DNA of 64,000 bases from positions 248,001 through 312,000 of the forward strand of contig NW_002476351.1 in NCBI RefSeq assembly GCF_000189635.1, given 5' to 3'. The stretch's first letter is position 1; each line of letters begins with the position of its first letter. The translations under genes were made by a program, and so were the position numbers. Shown here piece by piece: positions 12,718 through 25,451 of this stretch. The notes beneath the pieces are model-generated. The model searched no databases. It was not told the origin of the DNA and saw only the letters and a list, made by a program, of their open reading frames with translations. The stretch comes from Tetrahymena thermophila SB210 (taxonomy: Eukaryota; Ciliophora; Oligohymenophorea; Hymenostomatida; Tetrahymenidae).

Positions 12718-13502
12718 AATTTGAACTATTTCTTAAAAAAATCATAAATATTTTAAACATCATTAATTTATTTTGTTAATTTAAAGCTTTAAAATCATTA
12801 ATAAATTGATAAATATTATCAAATTACAATAAACTATACATATTGAAATAATAATAAATGAATGAACTAATTAATTAATTAATTAATCAATTTATTTATC
12901 TGTTTTTATTTTGTTTTAATTAAATTATCATAAAAATTAATAAAAATTCTTAGACATATTTAAAAATTTTATTTTAATTTACGTATTAAATTAAATTGAT
13001 AAATTTATCATTAATGATAAAAGAATTTTTTTAATTTTAGTTCAAACATTTTATTAGTAGTAATTATAAACAGTCAATGATCTATCATTTCTCATCAAAA
13101 TATAATTTTTTCCTTTAAAAAAAATAAGTTTTATTTAAAAAAATCTTGGAGTGATAATACATACAATAATATTAAACAAATTAATGTATTATTTTTAGGT
13201 AAAAAATGTAAAATTGAAATGCACAATTTGTTCAGAATAAAAGTATCCTTTTATTAAGTTAAACAGTGCTTGCGGTAAAAAAACTATCTAATAAAATTAT
13301 CTAATTTATGCTATCATCATAATTTTACAAAAAATACAAATTTAAAAATTTTAATTATACAAATTATCTTAATTATGTCTTTTTTTTGTAAGCTAAATAG
13401 TATAAAAACTAATTAATTATAAATTTTTTAATTAAATTAATTATTTGGATTATTTTTTGATAAAGCAAGATTGGAAGAAAAATTTCCTAATTTTTATAAG
13501 CT
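12718..13502. other. A+T-rich intergenic region
   Basis: No gene supported. It holds an AATT repeat near 12870 and A/T runs; the last part is probably the 5' leader of the transporter gene. Confidence 0.55.
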
Positions 13503-14450
13503 ATGGCTTTTAAAATTATTTATAACTAAACTACCTAATTCTTTGAAAGCTTAGAATTAAAGTATCCAAATTAAATTCCTTATATATATGCTATTATCAG
13601 CAGCTTATTTGTAGCCTTAAGCTCTTTAATAGTTAAATTTTGTAAAGAAATTCCTGCTTATGAATAGGTATATTTTAGGTCTATTATACTGATTTTTATC
13701 ACTAATAAGTTAATGGGAGTATCAGGTGAGAAAGCATAATGCTAAGATAAAAAGGCATTTAAGTATTTAATTCTGAGGTCTGTTTTCAGCGCATTCTCAA
13801 ATATATGCTTTTTTACATCTAGTTAGATGATTAATTTAGCAGAATCTAACATTATATTTCTTACTTCTCCTATTTGGTCAAATATTTTGGGATACTTTTT
13901 CTTTGAAGAAAAAATCTTCTTACTTAATATCATTTATACAATAATAAGCTTCATATCCATTGTATTTTTATTAAAACCTCCATTTATTACTTCAGAAATC
14001 TAATAAAATTAACCATTTGATTTGAAATATTTAGTAGGATAGATTATTGGTTTTGGAGGTGCTATATCATATGCCATAAATTGTCACTTAAATAAACACT
14101 TAAAGGGATCCGTTTCTAAATAATAACTAATATTTTACTTATGCTCTAGTGTTTTGATATGTTGCTCAATTATAAAAGTAGTATAAGCACACTCAACAAA
14201 TGATGTTTTCCAACTGAAGTATTTAGGATTTTACATAATTTTAGCTCTTATGCAGTTGACGATTCAAATATTTATTAACTAAGCTTTATTTATGAAAGGG
14301 GCCAACAAAATAGTACCATTCAACTACTTTTAAGTTCTATTTTCTTTTGGTTTTGATTATTTTTTATTTGAAAAACCACTTGATATTATTTAAATAATAT
14401 CAACATTGGTTATTATTTTCTGTTGCTATAAAATTGCATCAAAAACATGA
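13503..14450 (+). CDS. EamA/DMT-superfamily transporter (SLC35G-like)
   Basis: Intronless frame of 316 codons (315 residues) with about ten hydrophobic segments, the usual number for the drug/metabolite transporter superfamily. Two halves resemble each other, as in tandem EamA domains. The first half has YAIISSLFVALSSLIVKFC, the helix-3 region SVFSAFSNICFFTSSQMINL, and AESNIIFLTSPIWSNILGYF followed by FFEEKIFLLNI, matching the EamA pattern in which a P-x-W-x-x-x-x-x-x-x-x-x-EK motif closes each repeat. The second half has IIGFGGAISYAINCHLNKHL and NYFQVLFSFGFDYFLFEKPL, the same EK-type ending. Substrate cannot be read from the sequence; relatives move amino acids, nucleotide sugars or organic ions. 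The start ATG gives a typical short cytoplasmic N-terminus. Confidence 0.85.
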
Positions 14451-14877
14451 ATTTTATAGTAACATAAAACTGTAAGCAATTAAAAAAATGTAAACCAACA
14501 AAATTTTAAAATTTCAAATGAAGTAGGAGAAAAATCTATTCTATTTAAGATTGAACCATCACCACTTAGCAAATAAAAAAATAAATATTAAATAATATCA
14601 ATAAATAAATAAATAAATATAAAATTTAATTATCCTGTAAATCTTTTCCTGCATTTTAAATAGTTTTTCAAATTAAAAATGCTTTCATATAGTAATTATT
14701 TATGTTGTTTGAAATACTTTTTATAATTTTTTAATGAAAAAAATTAAAATTTGTAAGTCATTAAATTCAACATTTAACATTTTTAATTGAAAAAAATAAT
14801 GTTTTTTTTTTTAAATTGCTAAAATAAATATTTTAAAACTTCAAGATTTTTATTATAATTATTTTTAAATTGAATTT
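14451..14877. other. Convergent 3' intergenic region
   Basis: This region lies between the ends of the transporter (+) and MsrA (-) genes, so it holds both 3' untranslated regions. It shows only AAAT repeats and A/T runs. Confidence 0.6.
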
Positions 14878-15411
14878 TCATTCATTTGTAAACTACTTAT
14901 ATTTGCTCATAAACTGCTTGAGTTTTGGATCTATTATTGATTTGCAATAGCTATTAGTCTTATTCGTTTAGTAAAAATTTTAGTGCTTTTCTTCAGCTTA
15001 GTAGAAATTTTTTAGAGGCACAACTTCAGTCTCTACAGGTTAAGGATACATTTTTGATTCGTTTACTTCAGCTATTATTTATAGTGCTATTTATTTCTAT
15101 GCCTCATCGCTGTAGAGTATGATTGATCTATATTGAGTACTTTGGTTTGGGTTTTTAGTAAATGGATCGTGGATACTCATAAATATCCTTAAAATATTAT
15201 CATAAGAAATTATGCTTGGGTTGTATTTAAACTGAATAACTTCTGCATGCTGAGTAGTTCTACTCGAAACCTGCTTATATGTAGGATTAGCAACATTGCC
15301 TCCTGAATACCCAGACTTAACATCTAATACACCTTTAACTCTTTGAAAAATTGCTTCTATACACCAAAAGCATCCTCCTCCTAATGTAGCAACTTAAAAA
15401 TTATCTTACAT
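14878..15411 (-). CDS. MSRA: Peptide methionine sulfoxide reductase A
   Basis: MsrA reduces methionine-S-sulfoxide in proteins, repairing oxidative damage, with thioredoxin as usual reductant. The frame is intronless, 178 codons (177 residues), reading TAA/TAG as Gln. The catalytic motif GGGCFWC appears at residues about 10-16 and contains the nucleophilic Cys. The family signature [17 protein letters not shown] follows, then AEVIQ, and the [16 protein letters not shown] segment with its usual DP and QYRS elements. A second Cys near the C-terminus (SYCKS) could be the resolving Cys. There is no targeting peptide, so a cytosolic location is likely. The start ATG is eight codons before the conserved core. 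The gene is divergent from CLP1 and shares a 277-base promoter region with it. Confidence 0.95.
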
Positions 15412-15688
15412 AAATGTTATTTTTAAATTTAAGCTATGTGTTTAAATAACGTAGACTTACTTAATTTCAATCTTTGTCTTTATTATTTTTTATTAAAGTT
15501 TTTTTAATAATTTTCTTTTTTAATTGATTTATATTTAGAAAGCATTAATCAGATATTATGCGTATTTAGATATTAATTAGATAAAACTTGAAGTCATAAT
15601 TTATGATTTGATAGATGCTTAATTTTTAATTAATTTTTAATCTTTCTATTGAGCGTATATATATTTATTTGTTTGAAATCTTAAGAAA
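15412..15688. promoter_or_regulatory. Shared divergent promoter region of MSRA and CLP1
   Basis: 277 bases separate the two start codons of divergently oriented genes, so both promoters must lie here. No specific factor site is recognisable in this A/T-rich sequence. Confidence 0.45.
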
Positions 15689-17765
15689 ATGATGGAAGAA
15701 TAGTTCATATGCGATGAAAAAAAGTTTATTAGATAGGAGGTAGAAAAAATGAGGGAATTTTCATTTAACATAAATAATGAAGATGGTTTAAAACTCTTTC
15801 TGAAAGAGGGTACTGCTGAAATCTTCGGTAGAGAATTACCACAATATACAATTTAATAATTTTAAAAGGGAGATCGTTTTTCAATATTTACATGGACAGG
15901 CTGTGTACTCTATTTAGAATATATGAGTCATTCTGACTTCTTTTAGTCTACAGATGAGTCACAGTATCCCATATATGCAAACATAAATTAATATTTACAC
16001 GAAATGAGATCATAAGCATAAGATTAGCGTAAAATAGGCCCTAAAATTTTAATATGTGGACCAAACTAAAGTGGAAAAACAACTGTAAGTACTTCTTATT
16101 GATTTTCATTCAGTGATTGAATACTTAATATTTTAGTTAGAGCAAATTATATTATAAATGAAGATAAATTTGAGTAAATCTTTCGCTTGCATAGCAGCGA
16201 GAGAGTATTAAATTCATTTATTTTTGTTATAATTATTAGGTTTCAAAGACACTGACTAACTATTGCTGTAAGCTGGGATGGACTCCTATTTTAGTTGATT
16301 TAGACCCTATGCTTAATACAGTGATGGCAGGAGGATGTATTGGAGCTTGTGTCTGCAAAGACTCTTATCCTACAAATGGAATAGAAATTAAAAATAAAAT
16401 TATATTCTTTCATGGATACAGTCGCATTCAATTAGGCCTTCTTAAGAATTAGATAGAAGTCTTAGGAAACACAGTTCAAAAAAAGCTCTAAAATAACTTA
16501 GAATAATTCCTTAAAAAGCATAACTTGCAAACTGCTCCAGATGCAGAAGGAGCCTAACAGAAGACCAACAAATAAAAATATCCATCGTAATAAAATATTT
16601 AAAACTCAACTGCATAGATTAAACTACCATCAGGTGTCAACATAAATTAAATGCTGTTACTCCCTTAAGACAAGCAAATGTTTTCAAGTGGATGCATAAT
16701 TAATATGCCTCCTCTCTAATCTAGAGAATAGAAAGAAGTTATTGACCTTATCATAAAACATTTTCAAGTTGATGTGATAATTGGTCTAGACGATTAAGTA
16801 TTTAATTCTTTAAAGCAAAACTAGCTTTTGACTAATGGATATAGTGTTATACGTACCACAAAACCTTCAGGATTAAAAACTAAAGAAGAGTCAGAGCTAG
16901 TTGAGGAAGCTAGAAAAATAAATTAAAAGCTCTTTTAATAGTACTTTAAAGGACTTAATAATGACATTGAGTATTTTTTTTTTCATTCATTCATTTTTTC
17001 TTTAAAAATTTTTAAGCTAAATCAAAATAAATTCATCATAAAAGTCTTTCAATTTATAAATTTTCTAACAATTTAATCTTTATGAAATGCTAATTTTAAG
17101 TCTCCTAATAAGATTACTAAAATAATTTTATGAATAAGCAATAAATAAACTTCATACATAAAAATATTTAATTAATTAAATTCTAAAAAATTAGGTTTTT
17201 TATATAAATTGCTTATATTTTTAATTAAGCAAAAGATTTATTTAAATATTTAATTATGTTTGAATAAACTCTTATATTTGCTTCAATTTAAGATGATTTT
17301 ATTTTTGATATTTCAATTTCCAAATAAATTTAACGATTTTTAAGATATTTTAATAAAATTTTTATATTATAAAATAGTTGTCATAATTAAGAAGTTAACT
17401 TAAATGATTTACTTGTTTATAGATTAAAAATAAATGAAAAAAATAGCTTAGCAAATACTTCAATGTAATAATAAAAGCAAATTTATGAAAGAGTTGATCT
17501 TTCCAAAGAAAATGTGACAAAGAGTATAGTTGGCGTACTAAACCTTACAAGATCCTCTGTTGAAAAATTAAAAGAAGAAGAAATATTTGAAAAAATATCT
17601 AAAAGTACTCTCAGTCTTTTGGTTCATTTATCAGATATGAGAACAAACCAGCCCTATGTACGTTTGTTTTTACCTGGGCTAAATATGGAAAATATAATTA
17701 AAGAAAATGTATGTGTAATAGGAGACATAACATGGTTTGAATCATCAAGTGATAAAAAAAAATGA
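15689..17765 (+). CDS. CLP1: CLP1, polynucleotide 5'-hydroxyl kinase-type pre-mRNA 3'-end processing factor
   Basis: CLP1 proteins belong to cleavage factor II for mRNA 3'-end formation, and in animals also phosphorylate tRNA exons at the splicing endonuclease. Exons 15689-16084, 16240-16970 and 17423-17765 give about 489 residues, somewhat longer than the roughly 425 of animal CLP1. The N-terminal domain has GTAEIFGRELPQY and IFTWTGCVLYLEY. The P-loop is GPNQSGKTT, split by intron 1 right after the second Thr. It is followed by NYCCKLGWTPILVDLDP, with the Walker B-like VDLDP. Extra Gln-rich sequence after KKHNLQ explains part of the length. The C-terminal exon is more diverged, but splice phase fits. 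Intron 2 is unusually long (452 bases). Two adjacent ATGs (15689, 15692) are possible starts. Nuclear location is expected. Confidence 0.9.
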
Positions 17766-18550
17766 ATCAATTATTCCTTATTTATTTATAAATTAATTAA
17801 AAAGAGTATTTTTTATATTATATTAGCCTTTTCATTATATATTAAAGTTAAATTATCTAAAATCACTCAATAAATAAACAAATAACTTTTTTTTTAATTA
17901 CTCAAAATATAAAAAATTTTAATGTAAAAAAAATTAAGGAGATGAAAGAATAAATAAATTCAGCTTCAAATACTCAAAATTCTTTTATATTTTTAGTAAA
18001 TATATAAATTACGTTTAAGTTAAGCACATTTTTTTAATTATTTTGATTTATTTTTTAGAGGTCAAATTACCTTGGTATTTATCAATAAAAATTATTCAAT
18101 TGCACATATTGATAAGTTTAATGAAAATATGTATTTCATCAAAAAATTAATAATAAATAAACAATAAAGAAAGAAATAAGAATTTAAGGACTTAATTTTG
18201 AAATATAAGCCAAATAAAATAACTATCAATGATTTATTTTTAGAGGAAAATAAGAACAGATAATTATAAAATAATTTAAACTTTGTGTTACAGATTTTTA
18301 GATTTTTAATGTTTATTTTTAATAAAGTAAATAAATTAGTAAGTTAGTCATTTATTTTAGATTTTTATATTGGAGGATATATTAATTCATTAAATTGTGT
18401 CAATTATTACCAAAATTTTATCTGTAAACTTTTTTTCTAGATCATTTGATTACAATAAATAGTTATTCATTCATTAACTTTTAAATTATGAATATAATAT
18501 AAATCCCTTTTTTAATAATAAATTTAGCTTGTTTCACTCATATTTTACAT
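17766..18550. other. Convergent intergenic region, A+T-rich
   Basis: This region lies between the 3' ends of CLP1 (+) and the 473-aa gene (-). No coding, RNA or repeat feature is supported beyond A/T runs. Confidence 0.55.
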
Positions 18551-19972
18551 TCAAAATAATTTAGAATTTATTTAGCGATTGATCCTGAATAGCTCAGATT
18601 GGATTTCTTACTGTAGCAAGCAAGGATCATACATTTAAGAAAAGTTATCTAAATTAGAAAATTTCTAATTTTAAATTTTACTGTTTGAATTATATGGGTT
18701 GCTATTTTATTCACTCTAATTTACTTTTTGGCACATTTCTGGATAAAATTTTTAAAGGAATATCTCTGATTTAATTGTGTAGCAAATATCTTCTCTTGTG
18801 TTCTTCTAAACTGTAAGCGACCTCTTTGTTTTAAGGCATTTTAGGATTTGAGGATTTACTTCGTAGGAATATATTTCTAAAACATCTGAAATAGAAAAGC
18901 CTGGGATTATTTCTCGAGAATTAAGTAAAATAAAATTATATGAGGCCTTTGCTGGAATTGAATACCCGTCTATACTTTATAGATCGAATTCAAAACATTA
19001 ATTTCCAGTGAATTGAGCCATCGTTATTTCTACTATCCCTTTCCAGTCCAACACTTCAGGAGTACCAAATTTAGTGAAATAGTAAGATATAAAATTAGGA
19101 TTGCTCTATCCACTGATTAGTTCAATGAAATTACTATTTCCTCCTGTCATATTTGTTTTACTTGTTAAAGAAAAAGCATCTAATTTTTTTATAAAAAATT
19201 ATAGAATTATATTTGGGTTTTCAAGCTAGATTTTATCTAAAATTTCATTGGCCTTCTTTAAACTTTCTTCAAAATTTGCATTTAGTTATTCTTAAATAGC
19301 TTCTATATTATAATCGAATGTAGAATGAACTTTTTCTACCATATCTGCATATTATTAAATCAGCGCTTTATAGTTTTCTAAATGATTTGTAAAAATGTAA
19401 GCATTATTATCAGATAGCGATTTAAGCTTGCGGCAAATATAGTCTATTTTTCTAAAATTGTTAGAAATAATTTATTTATTTTTTATTTCATCTACCTATT
19501 ATTTCATGTCGTTGCAATCTAGGTAAGCATATATCATTTAGTTTTTTATTTGAGTGCTAATAACAGGTCTAAAATCTGAAAGGTAGCAATATTCAGGAGC
19601 AATAGACTCTCCAATTCTGCAGTATTTAAGAAAGGATTTAAAATAACAAAATATTTCACCAAATAAAATAAAATTATCTGGATTATCATCGACCTATGTA
19701 CCAATACAAGACACTATACTAAATTATTTTTACTCCATCATTAGCTTTTTGTTTTTATTTTTGATAATAGCTTTTGTTTGTACCCTTCTCTTTTGTTCTT
19801 CACTTTAATTATCACCATCTTCCCCTTAAATTAAAGACTCATAAGCATTACTTCTATTTAAATCAGAGCTATTTGCTGAATTTAAGTAGTCTTTAGAGTA
19901 GAGACTAGACTAAGTGCTTATACATTCAGATTTTTCTTGCTTTTCTGTTAAAGAAAATTCTTCAAATTCCAT
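18551..19972 (-). CDS. Unrecognised 473-residue intracellular protein
   Basis: I do not recognise this gene. It is a single exon of 474 codons from ATG at 19972 to TGA at 18551, with Gln spelled TAA/TAG throughout. The first 80 residues are acidic and Ser-rich. Next is a segment with several Cys and aromatic residues (FCYFKSFLKYCRIGESIAPE), which may be an ordered domain. The middle (coding about 19480-19210) is helical with heptad-like Leu/Ile spacing, and the C-terminal third is beta-rich (VLDWKGIVEITMAQFTGNQ). There is no signal peptide and no clear membrane segment. The frame is long and uninterrupted with balanced composition, so it is very likely a real gene, perhaps ciliate-specific. 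Confidence 0.75.
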
Positions 19973-20328
19973 TTTAAGTTTACAAATTATGTGTTGAATA
20001 TTATTTTTTTAGATTTATTTAATTAAAGAGTATTCAATAAATTTTTGCTTTAAATTATGATTTGTATTCTAGTTAATATGAATCTAACTAATATAATATT
20101 AAACGCTTTGACTGCCTATCAAATTAATCTGATGAGAATGTAATCCAAAAAATTGTTTATTTTCAGATCAAAATTAGAAATTTATTTGACAATTTTATTG
20201 AAAATAAATCTATTAAGTATTTAATATACCTAAATTTTATCTTTTTTTGTTTCTAAATTCATTAAATAATATTTAGACAAAAAAATATTCATTTTCCTAC
20301 TTACGAAATTTGGGGGATCTAGTAATTA

Positions 20329-20355
20329 TTTATTTATTTATTTATTTATTTATAG
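20329..20355. repeat. TTTA microsatellite
   Basis: About seven tandem ATTT/TTTA units in the intergenic region. Confidence 0.9.
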
Positions 20356-21117
20356 TAAAGCAGCTTAAAAATTATTTGCTTCAAAATGAGTAAGTTAATA
20401 AAGAATTTTGATTTACAAAAATTTTGTTATTTTCTTTTGCCAAAAATAGTATTAATTATTAAATAAAAATTTAAATTTCCTTAATAAGAAAATTATACTA
20501 TAAATATCTTAAGTATTTATAAAATATTTAAGCATTTTTTCAAAAAAATTTAACTTCCATTTTAAAAAACAGTAATTTATTTCATTTTTACAAACAAAAA
20601 AGAAGAAATTTTGCAAATATAAAAAAAAAATATCTTTAAATTGCTTAATTTTATGATTTTCACATTGGTCAAAATATTGTAAACTTAGAGGTAACATTCA
20701 GATTAATTAATACCTACTTTAAATATAAAACTAGGGCATAAAGAATAAATACTCAGATCAAAAGAATATTTTTTTTATAATTTTAAATAAATGAAATTCA
20801 AATTAAGAATATGAATATTTATATAATGTTTAATTTTTTATAGAAGTAGAAACAAAACTATAATAATATCAATACTAATGAATAATTCATATTAATTATA
20901 AAAAGATGGATAAGAGGTTTTTAAACCTTTTGAGAAGCTATTAATATTTAAATTAGAAAGACAAAGAGTATACATGAGAGAAATGGATAATAAATTTAGC
21001 CTCCTTTAATTGCGAGAATAATAATTAATAATGAGTCTTAATTTAGTTATTTATTTATTTTTCTAAAATTATATAAAATAATTGTTTCGTTATTGTTATT
21101 TTTTTTATTTTTATTTT

Positions 21118-21172
21118 ATTATTACTATTATTATTAATTATTATTATTATTATTATTATTATTATTTTTATG
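21118..21172. repeat. ATT microsatellite
   Basis: Around 17 ATT units, slightly interrupted at the left end, form the longest simple repeat in the window. Confidence 0.92.
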
Positions 21173-21608
21173 CGGTGGTTTTCAAATCTAAAAGACTAGT
21201 TATTTAGATATATTTTATTAAAATATATATAGAATTTTTATTTCGTTATTATGTCTTCAAGATATTAAATAAACCTAGTCATATATGATTAAACCCATAT
21301 TAATTATTATCCTTACAAGCAGAAGAATATATTTTTTAATTTAATTAGTAAATGAATCAAAAAGCTTTTAATTTTTAGATATTATTTAAATTCATAAAAA
21401 TCTAAATTTGCCATTACATTAATTTATTTTTTTATTACTTTAGTTTAGTAAAGCAGCCAAACAAAATATTAAAATTTGTTGATACCTTTAATAAAAATGC
21501 CTAGCCATTTGAAAAATTATTATAAAATTTACGGTTAACTATCAATCAATCGCTTTTTAATTATAAAAATAAAATTAATTTTGTAAAATATTAAATGTAC
21601 ATTCTTAA

Positions 21609-24183
21609 TCATTAATGATTAAAAATATTTCTTTTTACAAAGATTGTAAATATTTTTTTAGGGTTGATGCTTTTAGAAATTTTAATTTTATAGCAATCTA
21701 TTATTGAGAAATAGCAGTATCTTAATTTTTTTGTAAAAAACTAATTATATTACATTGAACATAAACTTAGGAAAGGATGTTAAAGTGCCTCTCTTGCAGT
21801 AGGTCTTTAACTTGGGTCTAAAGATAACATTTTTTAAACAAAGTCTCTTAATTCTGGAGATCGCTTTTTCCAATCGAATTCTCTAAACGGAACTGGGCCT
21901 TAGCCATATTTATATCCTTTCATATGGTGTGGCATATATGCCACTGTCATAAAATATAAGATAATGCCTAAACTCCACATATCAGACTAATATTTATTAA
22001 ATTTAAATTAGCTATTTATGTGACTAATTTTTATTTTACTTATTATGTAATATGAGCGCCTTTTTTTGCTTCAGGAGCTTTAAACCCGAATGTTCCACAA
22101 GTCTCCTCCAAATAAGCTGTTTTTTTCTCTGCATCAATCTTTTAAATCAAACCCAAATCCCCTATTTTAACCTAATAAAATATAAATAAACGAAAAATTA
22201 TTAAGTGCTTATATAATAATTACTCTTCTTATTTAAACTCCATCATCATCACTTTCATGCTTTTCACAAAAAATATTGGCTAATTTAAGATCACAATGTA
22301 TAAAACCTTTATTTATTTAATTAAAATTATTGAATTAAATTTACTTTTTTATTATTTTATAGAGCTTTATTGAACTGTTCATTTCAATTTTTATATATTT
22401 AGTCTTATTATGAGAAATATTGTTTTAATTAATTTCATCCAAATAAATTTAATTATTAAAAGTATTTTTTAAAAATTGATTTCTCATTAATTGTTTGTAT
22501 ATTTATTTATTTATTTTTGTTTTTAAATTTATTTAAAAATTAATTTAGATGAAAATTTTGATGAAATTCAAACTCCTTTTAACAATTTTTATTCAATTTT
22601 GTTTAAAGGCTCTAATATTATTTTATTTTAAATAGATTTTAATTCTGAAAAATAATTTAAATATTGTGCTAAAATCAACTCACTTTTATTTTATTTTTCA
22701 TGTTTTATAGCATTTGTACTCACTCAAATTAACCCAAATAATAATACTAAATAAAGTTTCTGAATCTGAATTTTTATTTATAAATGTTAATTAGTTTTAT
22801 TTGGTTCTACTTAATTCGAAGAGCAACCAATTATCATTTTTAGTTGATTTATTTTTGAAAAGGATAGATGAAATACTATGTATTATACAATTTGCCTTCT
22901 TTTAAAATTATTTTAATCTAACTGTCCATCTAACTAACGAACTAACTATCTATTTATCTATCCATCCGTTTATTTAGTATTTTATTATTTATATATAAGA
23001 ACAGTTTTATTAAATTATTTTTATTGAATACCTTAATCATGCAGGTAAATTAATCCGTTTAGTATATCAGTAACGTAACTTTTCAGCTTGAGTTCATTTT
23101 TAATAGGTGTATGACACTTTATTATATATTTATTTATTTATATTTTAATATTTTCCAAATATGTTGGTTGAACTAATCATTGAATCAATTTACATTTTCA
23201 ACTTTTTCTTAAAAGTAATCAGCATCATTTACTAACTCCATGAGGAGTATAAACTCATTTTCTTTTTCATAATAATCATATCCTTTAACAATATTAAAAT
23301 GATCTAAAGCACACGTTTATTAGCACTCTAATATAGCTTGTTTTGTTTACAACTAATCTAATTTATCTTTGAATATTTTCTTTATAATCACGTTCTAATT
23401 GTATTTTGATAAAAAATATATTTATTTATTGATTTGTTACTCATTTAAAATTCAAATAAAGTGAATAAATATTTATTTGTTAAACAAACATTCATCTCCT
23501 GAGATTGATTCATTTGCTTAGTTTCTTTTTTATTGTCAAGCATGCATATTCTTATTATTACAAAGTTTGTTTTCGTTGTTTATTATAGGATACTTTATTA
23601 TAAAACTAAATAAAGTATGCTACTTAATGCTTAACAAATAAGCAAACTAAAACTGAAAAAATTATCAGGAATTCTTGAATTTCTACAATAAGATATTTAA
23701 ACCAGAAAAAGATAAAGTCAATAGTACCCTTTTTAAATATGCATCATATGCTATTGATATACTTGTCGGGCTTAACTCCACATTATATATTTCTGTGATA
23801 TTAAATAATCTATCTTCTAACTAAATTTCAGATAAGGATACAATACTGAAATTATTAGTTTAAGACCCATTTTTTTTAATTTCTTCTTTGCTATTTAATT
23901 TTTCAACTTGTTCTCCGCCTTCTCCATTTATTTCCCCACATTTCTTTCCCTATTTTTTATATTTTAGAGCATGAATTCAGTTTGCTTTTCAAGTTTATGA
24001 AATTTGCTTTTTTCTGATTTTGAAGTAAATACAAGAAATAATTTGTCAAAACTAAGGAGGATTTACTGGTTCCTTTGAGTCAGAATTTGCCAATTATCCA
24101 TTACTCTATTATTATTTGCATGCTATATCTTGCAATGAAGATTTTTGGACACCTTACTCCGCGTCTCTTGGCTAAATATCCAT
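21609..24183 (-). CDS. Serine/threonine protein kinase with degenerate glycine loop
   Basis: Seven exons join exactly in phase: 24183-24067, 23949-23728, 23394-23194, 23116-23032, 22306-22224, 22171-22040 and 21986-21609, about 405 residues. Residues 1-85 are a Gln/Ser-rich tail. Kinase landmarks follow in order: VIIKK (ATP-binding Lys), LECQQTCALDHFNIVKGYDY, FILLMEL (hinge), LNGLIYLHDQGFIHCDLKLAN (catalytic loop, HCD instead of HRD), KIGDLGL (DLG instead of DFG), GTFGFKAPE, and SDMWSLGIILYF through RPTAREALQHPFL. The glycine-rich loop expected before VIIKK is replaced by LSPTSISIAYDAYLKR, without glycines. Asp, Lys and Asn of the active site remain, so activity is possible. The family resembles the NEK/ULK/PLK style (KLANIF), but I cannot place it. 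The last 45 residues are A/T-rich-coded and less certain. Confidence 0.85.
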
Positions 24184-25370
24184 CAGACTGGACTATGAAT
24201 TATTTTAATTTCTATCTGGAATCTTAATTGTCTCCTACTCTAAATGCTTCTTTAAAGAATTTTATATGACTTATTTCTTGTAGTAAAAAAATCTAAAAGA
24301 TTAATTAATACGATATAATTTACTTTATTTTTTCTTTTTCTTTAATTTTTAATATTAAAAATAAAAAGCAAATTTTAAGGTTTTTACACTAAATCATCAT
24401 AGTACGTATTATCCCTCATAATATATTTTTTCAAAATAACTTTTCTGTAAATTCAATTATAAGGTTATTCATACCATCATGGTCTTTTCTATTTTATTCA
24501 TCCTCATTTTTTATTTATGTATCAGGTATAGATAGCCAAGGAAATTTCATTATTGATAGTTCACCAAAATAAATAATTTACCTGCCTTTTTTCATATGCA
24601 CAATAAGTTTAATTTAATTAAACAATTGACACTTATTTACACAATTTCTGTTAGAAACTATTCTTTCACATCAGCTTTTGCCAAAAAACACCAATATTTT
24701 CAAAAAATAATTGTTTGTAAATTTTTACTTGAAATAAAAAACAATTATTTTTCAAATTAAATATTTTTCTTTTTGGTCAATTCAATCAATAAACAAAATA
24801 TTTTAAATTTATTCATTATTTTTATATTTCATTATTTAATTTTAATAAATAGTCAAAAAACTAGATTAAAGTTTTACTTAAACCAAAATCTTTTAATTAA
24901 TAACTTAAGAATGAAAAGTTTTTCACAAATTATGCAGCTGGCATTAAGCTTCATCTGCAGGATTTGTGTACCATTGATTTAAATTTCTTTTGCATATTCT
25001 AAATGGGAAGAGTCAGCAATTTAATTAGATAGGTTAATGCTTAATTTTAATCTTAATTAAATGAGATTTTTAGAAAATATCAACATAAAATCAAAATGAA
25101 TAAAAAATAATTTTCTTATTTTGTCATGGGCTAATTTAGTAAACTGCATTGCATTTATAACTTTTTATTTTATACTACAATTTTCCTATTAAGTTAAATA
25201 TATATTTTACAAAAAATCAAATTTAAATTTAATCAAAAAGAATAATTTTAAAATAATTTTTTAAGAATTTAAAGAAAAAAATGGTTGCTGAAAAATTTCA
25301 ATAAGATTAAAATAAAAATTTTTTAATTTCTAATAATAAATAAATCAAAAAAATTTAATAAAAATTAAAT
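24184..25370. other. A+T-rich intergenic region upstream of the kinase gene
   Basis: About 1.2 kb between the kinase start and the tRNA terminator, both on the minus strand. I see only A/T runs; a frame at 24773-24982 is composition-driven and not supported. Confidence 0.55.
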
Positions 25371-25377
25371 AAAAAAA
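25371..25377 (-). terminator. RNA polymerase III terminator of tRNA-Lys
   Basis: On the transcribed strand a run of seven T's follows the discriminator base by one nucleotide, the standard stop for RNA polymerase III. Confidence 0.85.
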
Positions 25378-25378
25378 T

Positions 25379-25451
25379 CACCCACCGAGGGGCTCGAACC
25401 CTCGACCACCAGCTTAAAAGGCTGGCGCTCTACCGACTGAGCTAGACGGGT
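25379..25451 (-). tRNA. tRNA-Lys (anticodon UUU)
   Basis: A 73-base cloverleaf can be drawn on the minus strand, without an intron. The acceptor arm ACCCGUC pairs with GGUGGGU, using G-U at two positions, and the discriminator is G. The anticodon stem CCAGC/GCUGG closes the loop CUUUUAA, giving anticodon UUU, which reads Lys codons AAA/AAG. The internal promoter boxes are visible: TAGCTCAGTCGG (A box) and GGTTCGAGCCC (B box). CCA is not encoded. This is the only G+C-rich structured RNA I could identify. It lies alone between the kinase and NIP7 genes. Given the AAA-rich coding of this genome, this is expected to be a major tRNA. Confidence 0.97.

Larger units (their letters stand above)
19973..21608. 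other. 1.6-kb A+T-rich intergenic region with microsatellites
   Basis: No gene found on either strand. It contains a TTTA run near 20330-20355 and an ATT run near 21120-21170. It separates two minus-strand genes and so should hold the promoter of the 473-aa gene and the 3' region of the kinase. Confidence 0.6.

Noticed and set aside
24067..24183. Reading the kinase N-terminus through 24066 as a longer exon in another frame
   Set aside because: The alternative frame has no start codon and does not connect in phase with the kinase domain.
24773..24982. 69-residue open frame on the + strand
   Set aside because: Composition is the A/T background (Ile, Asn, Leu, Phe); no start context, introns or similarity.
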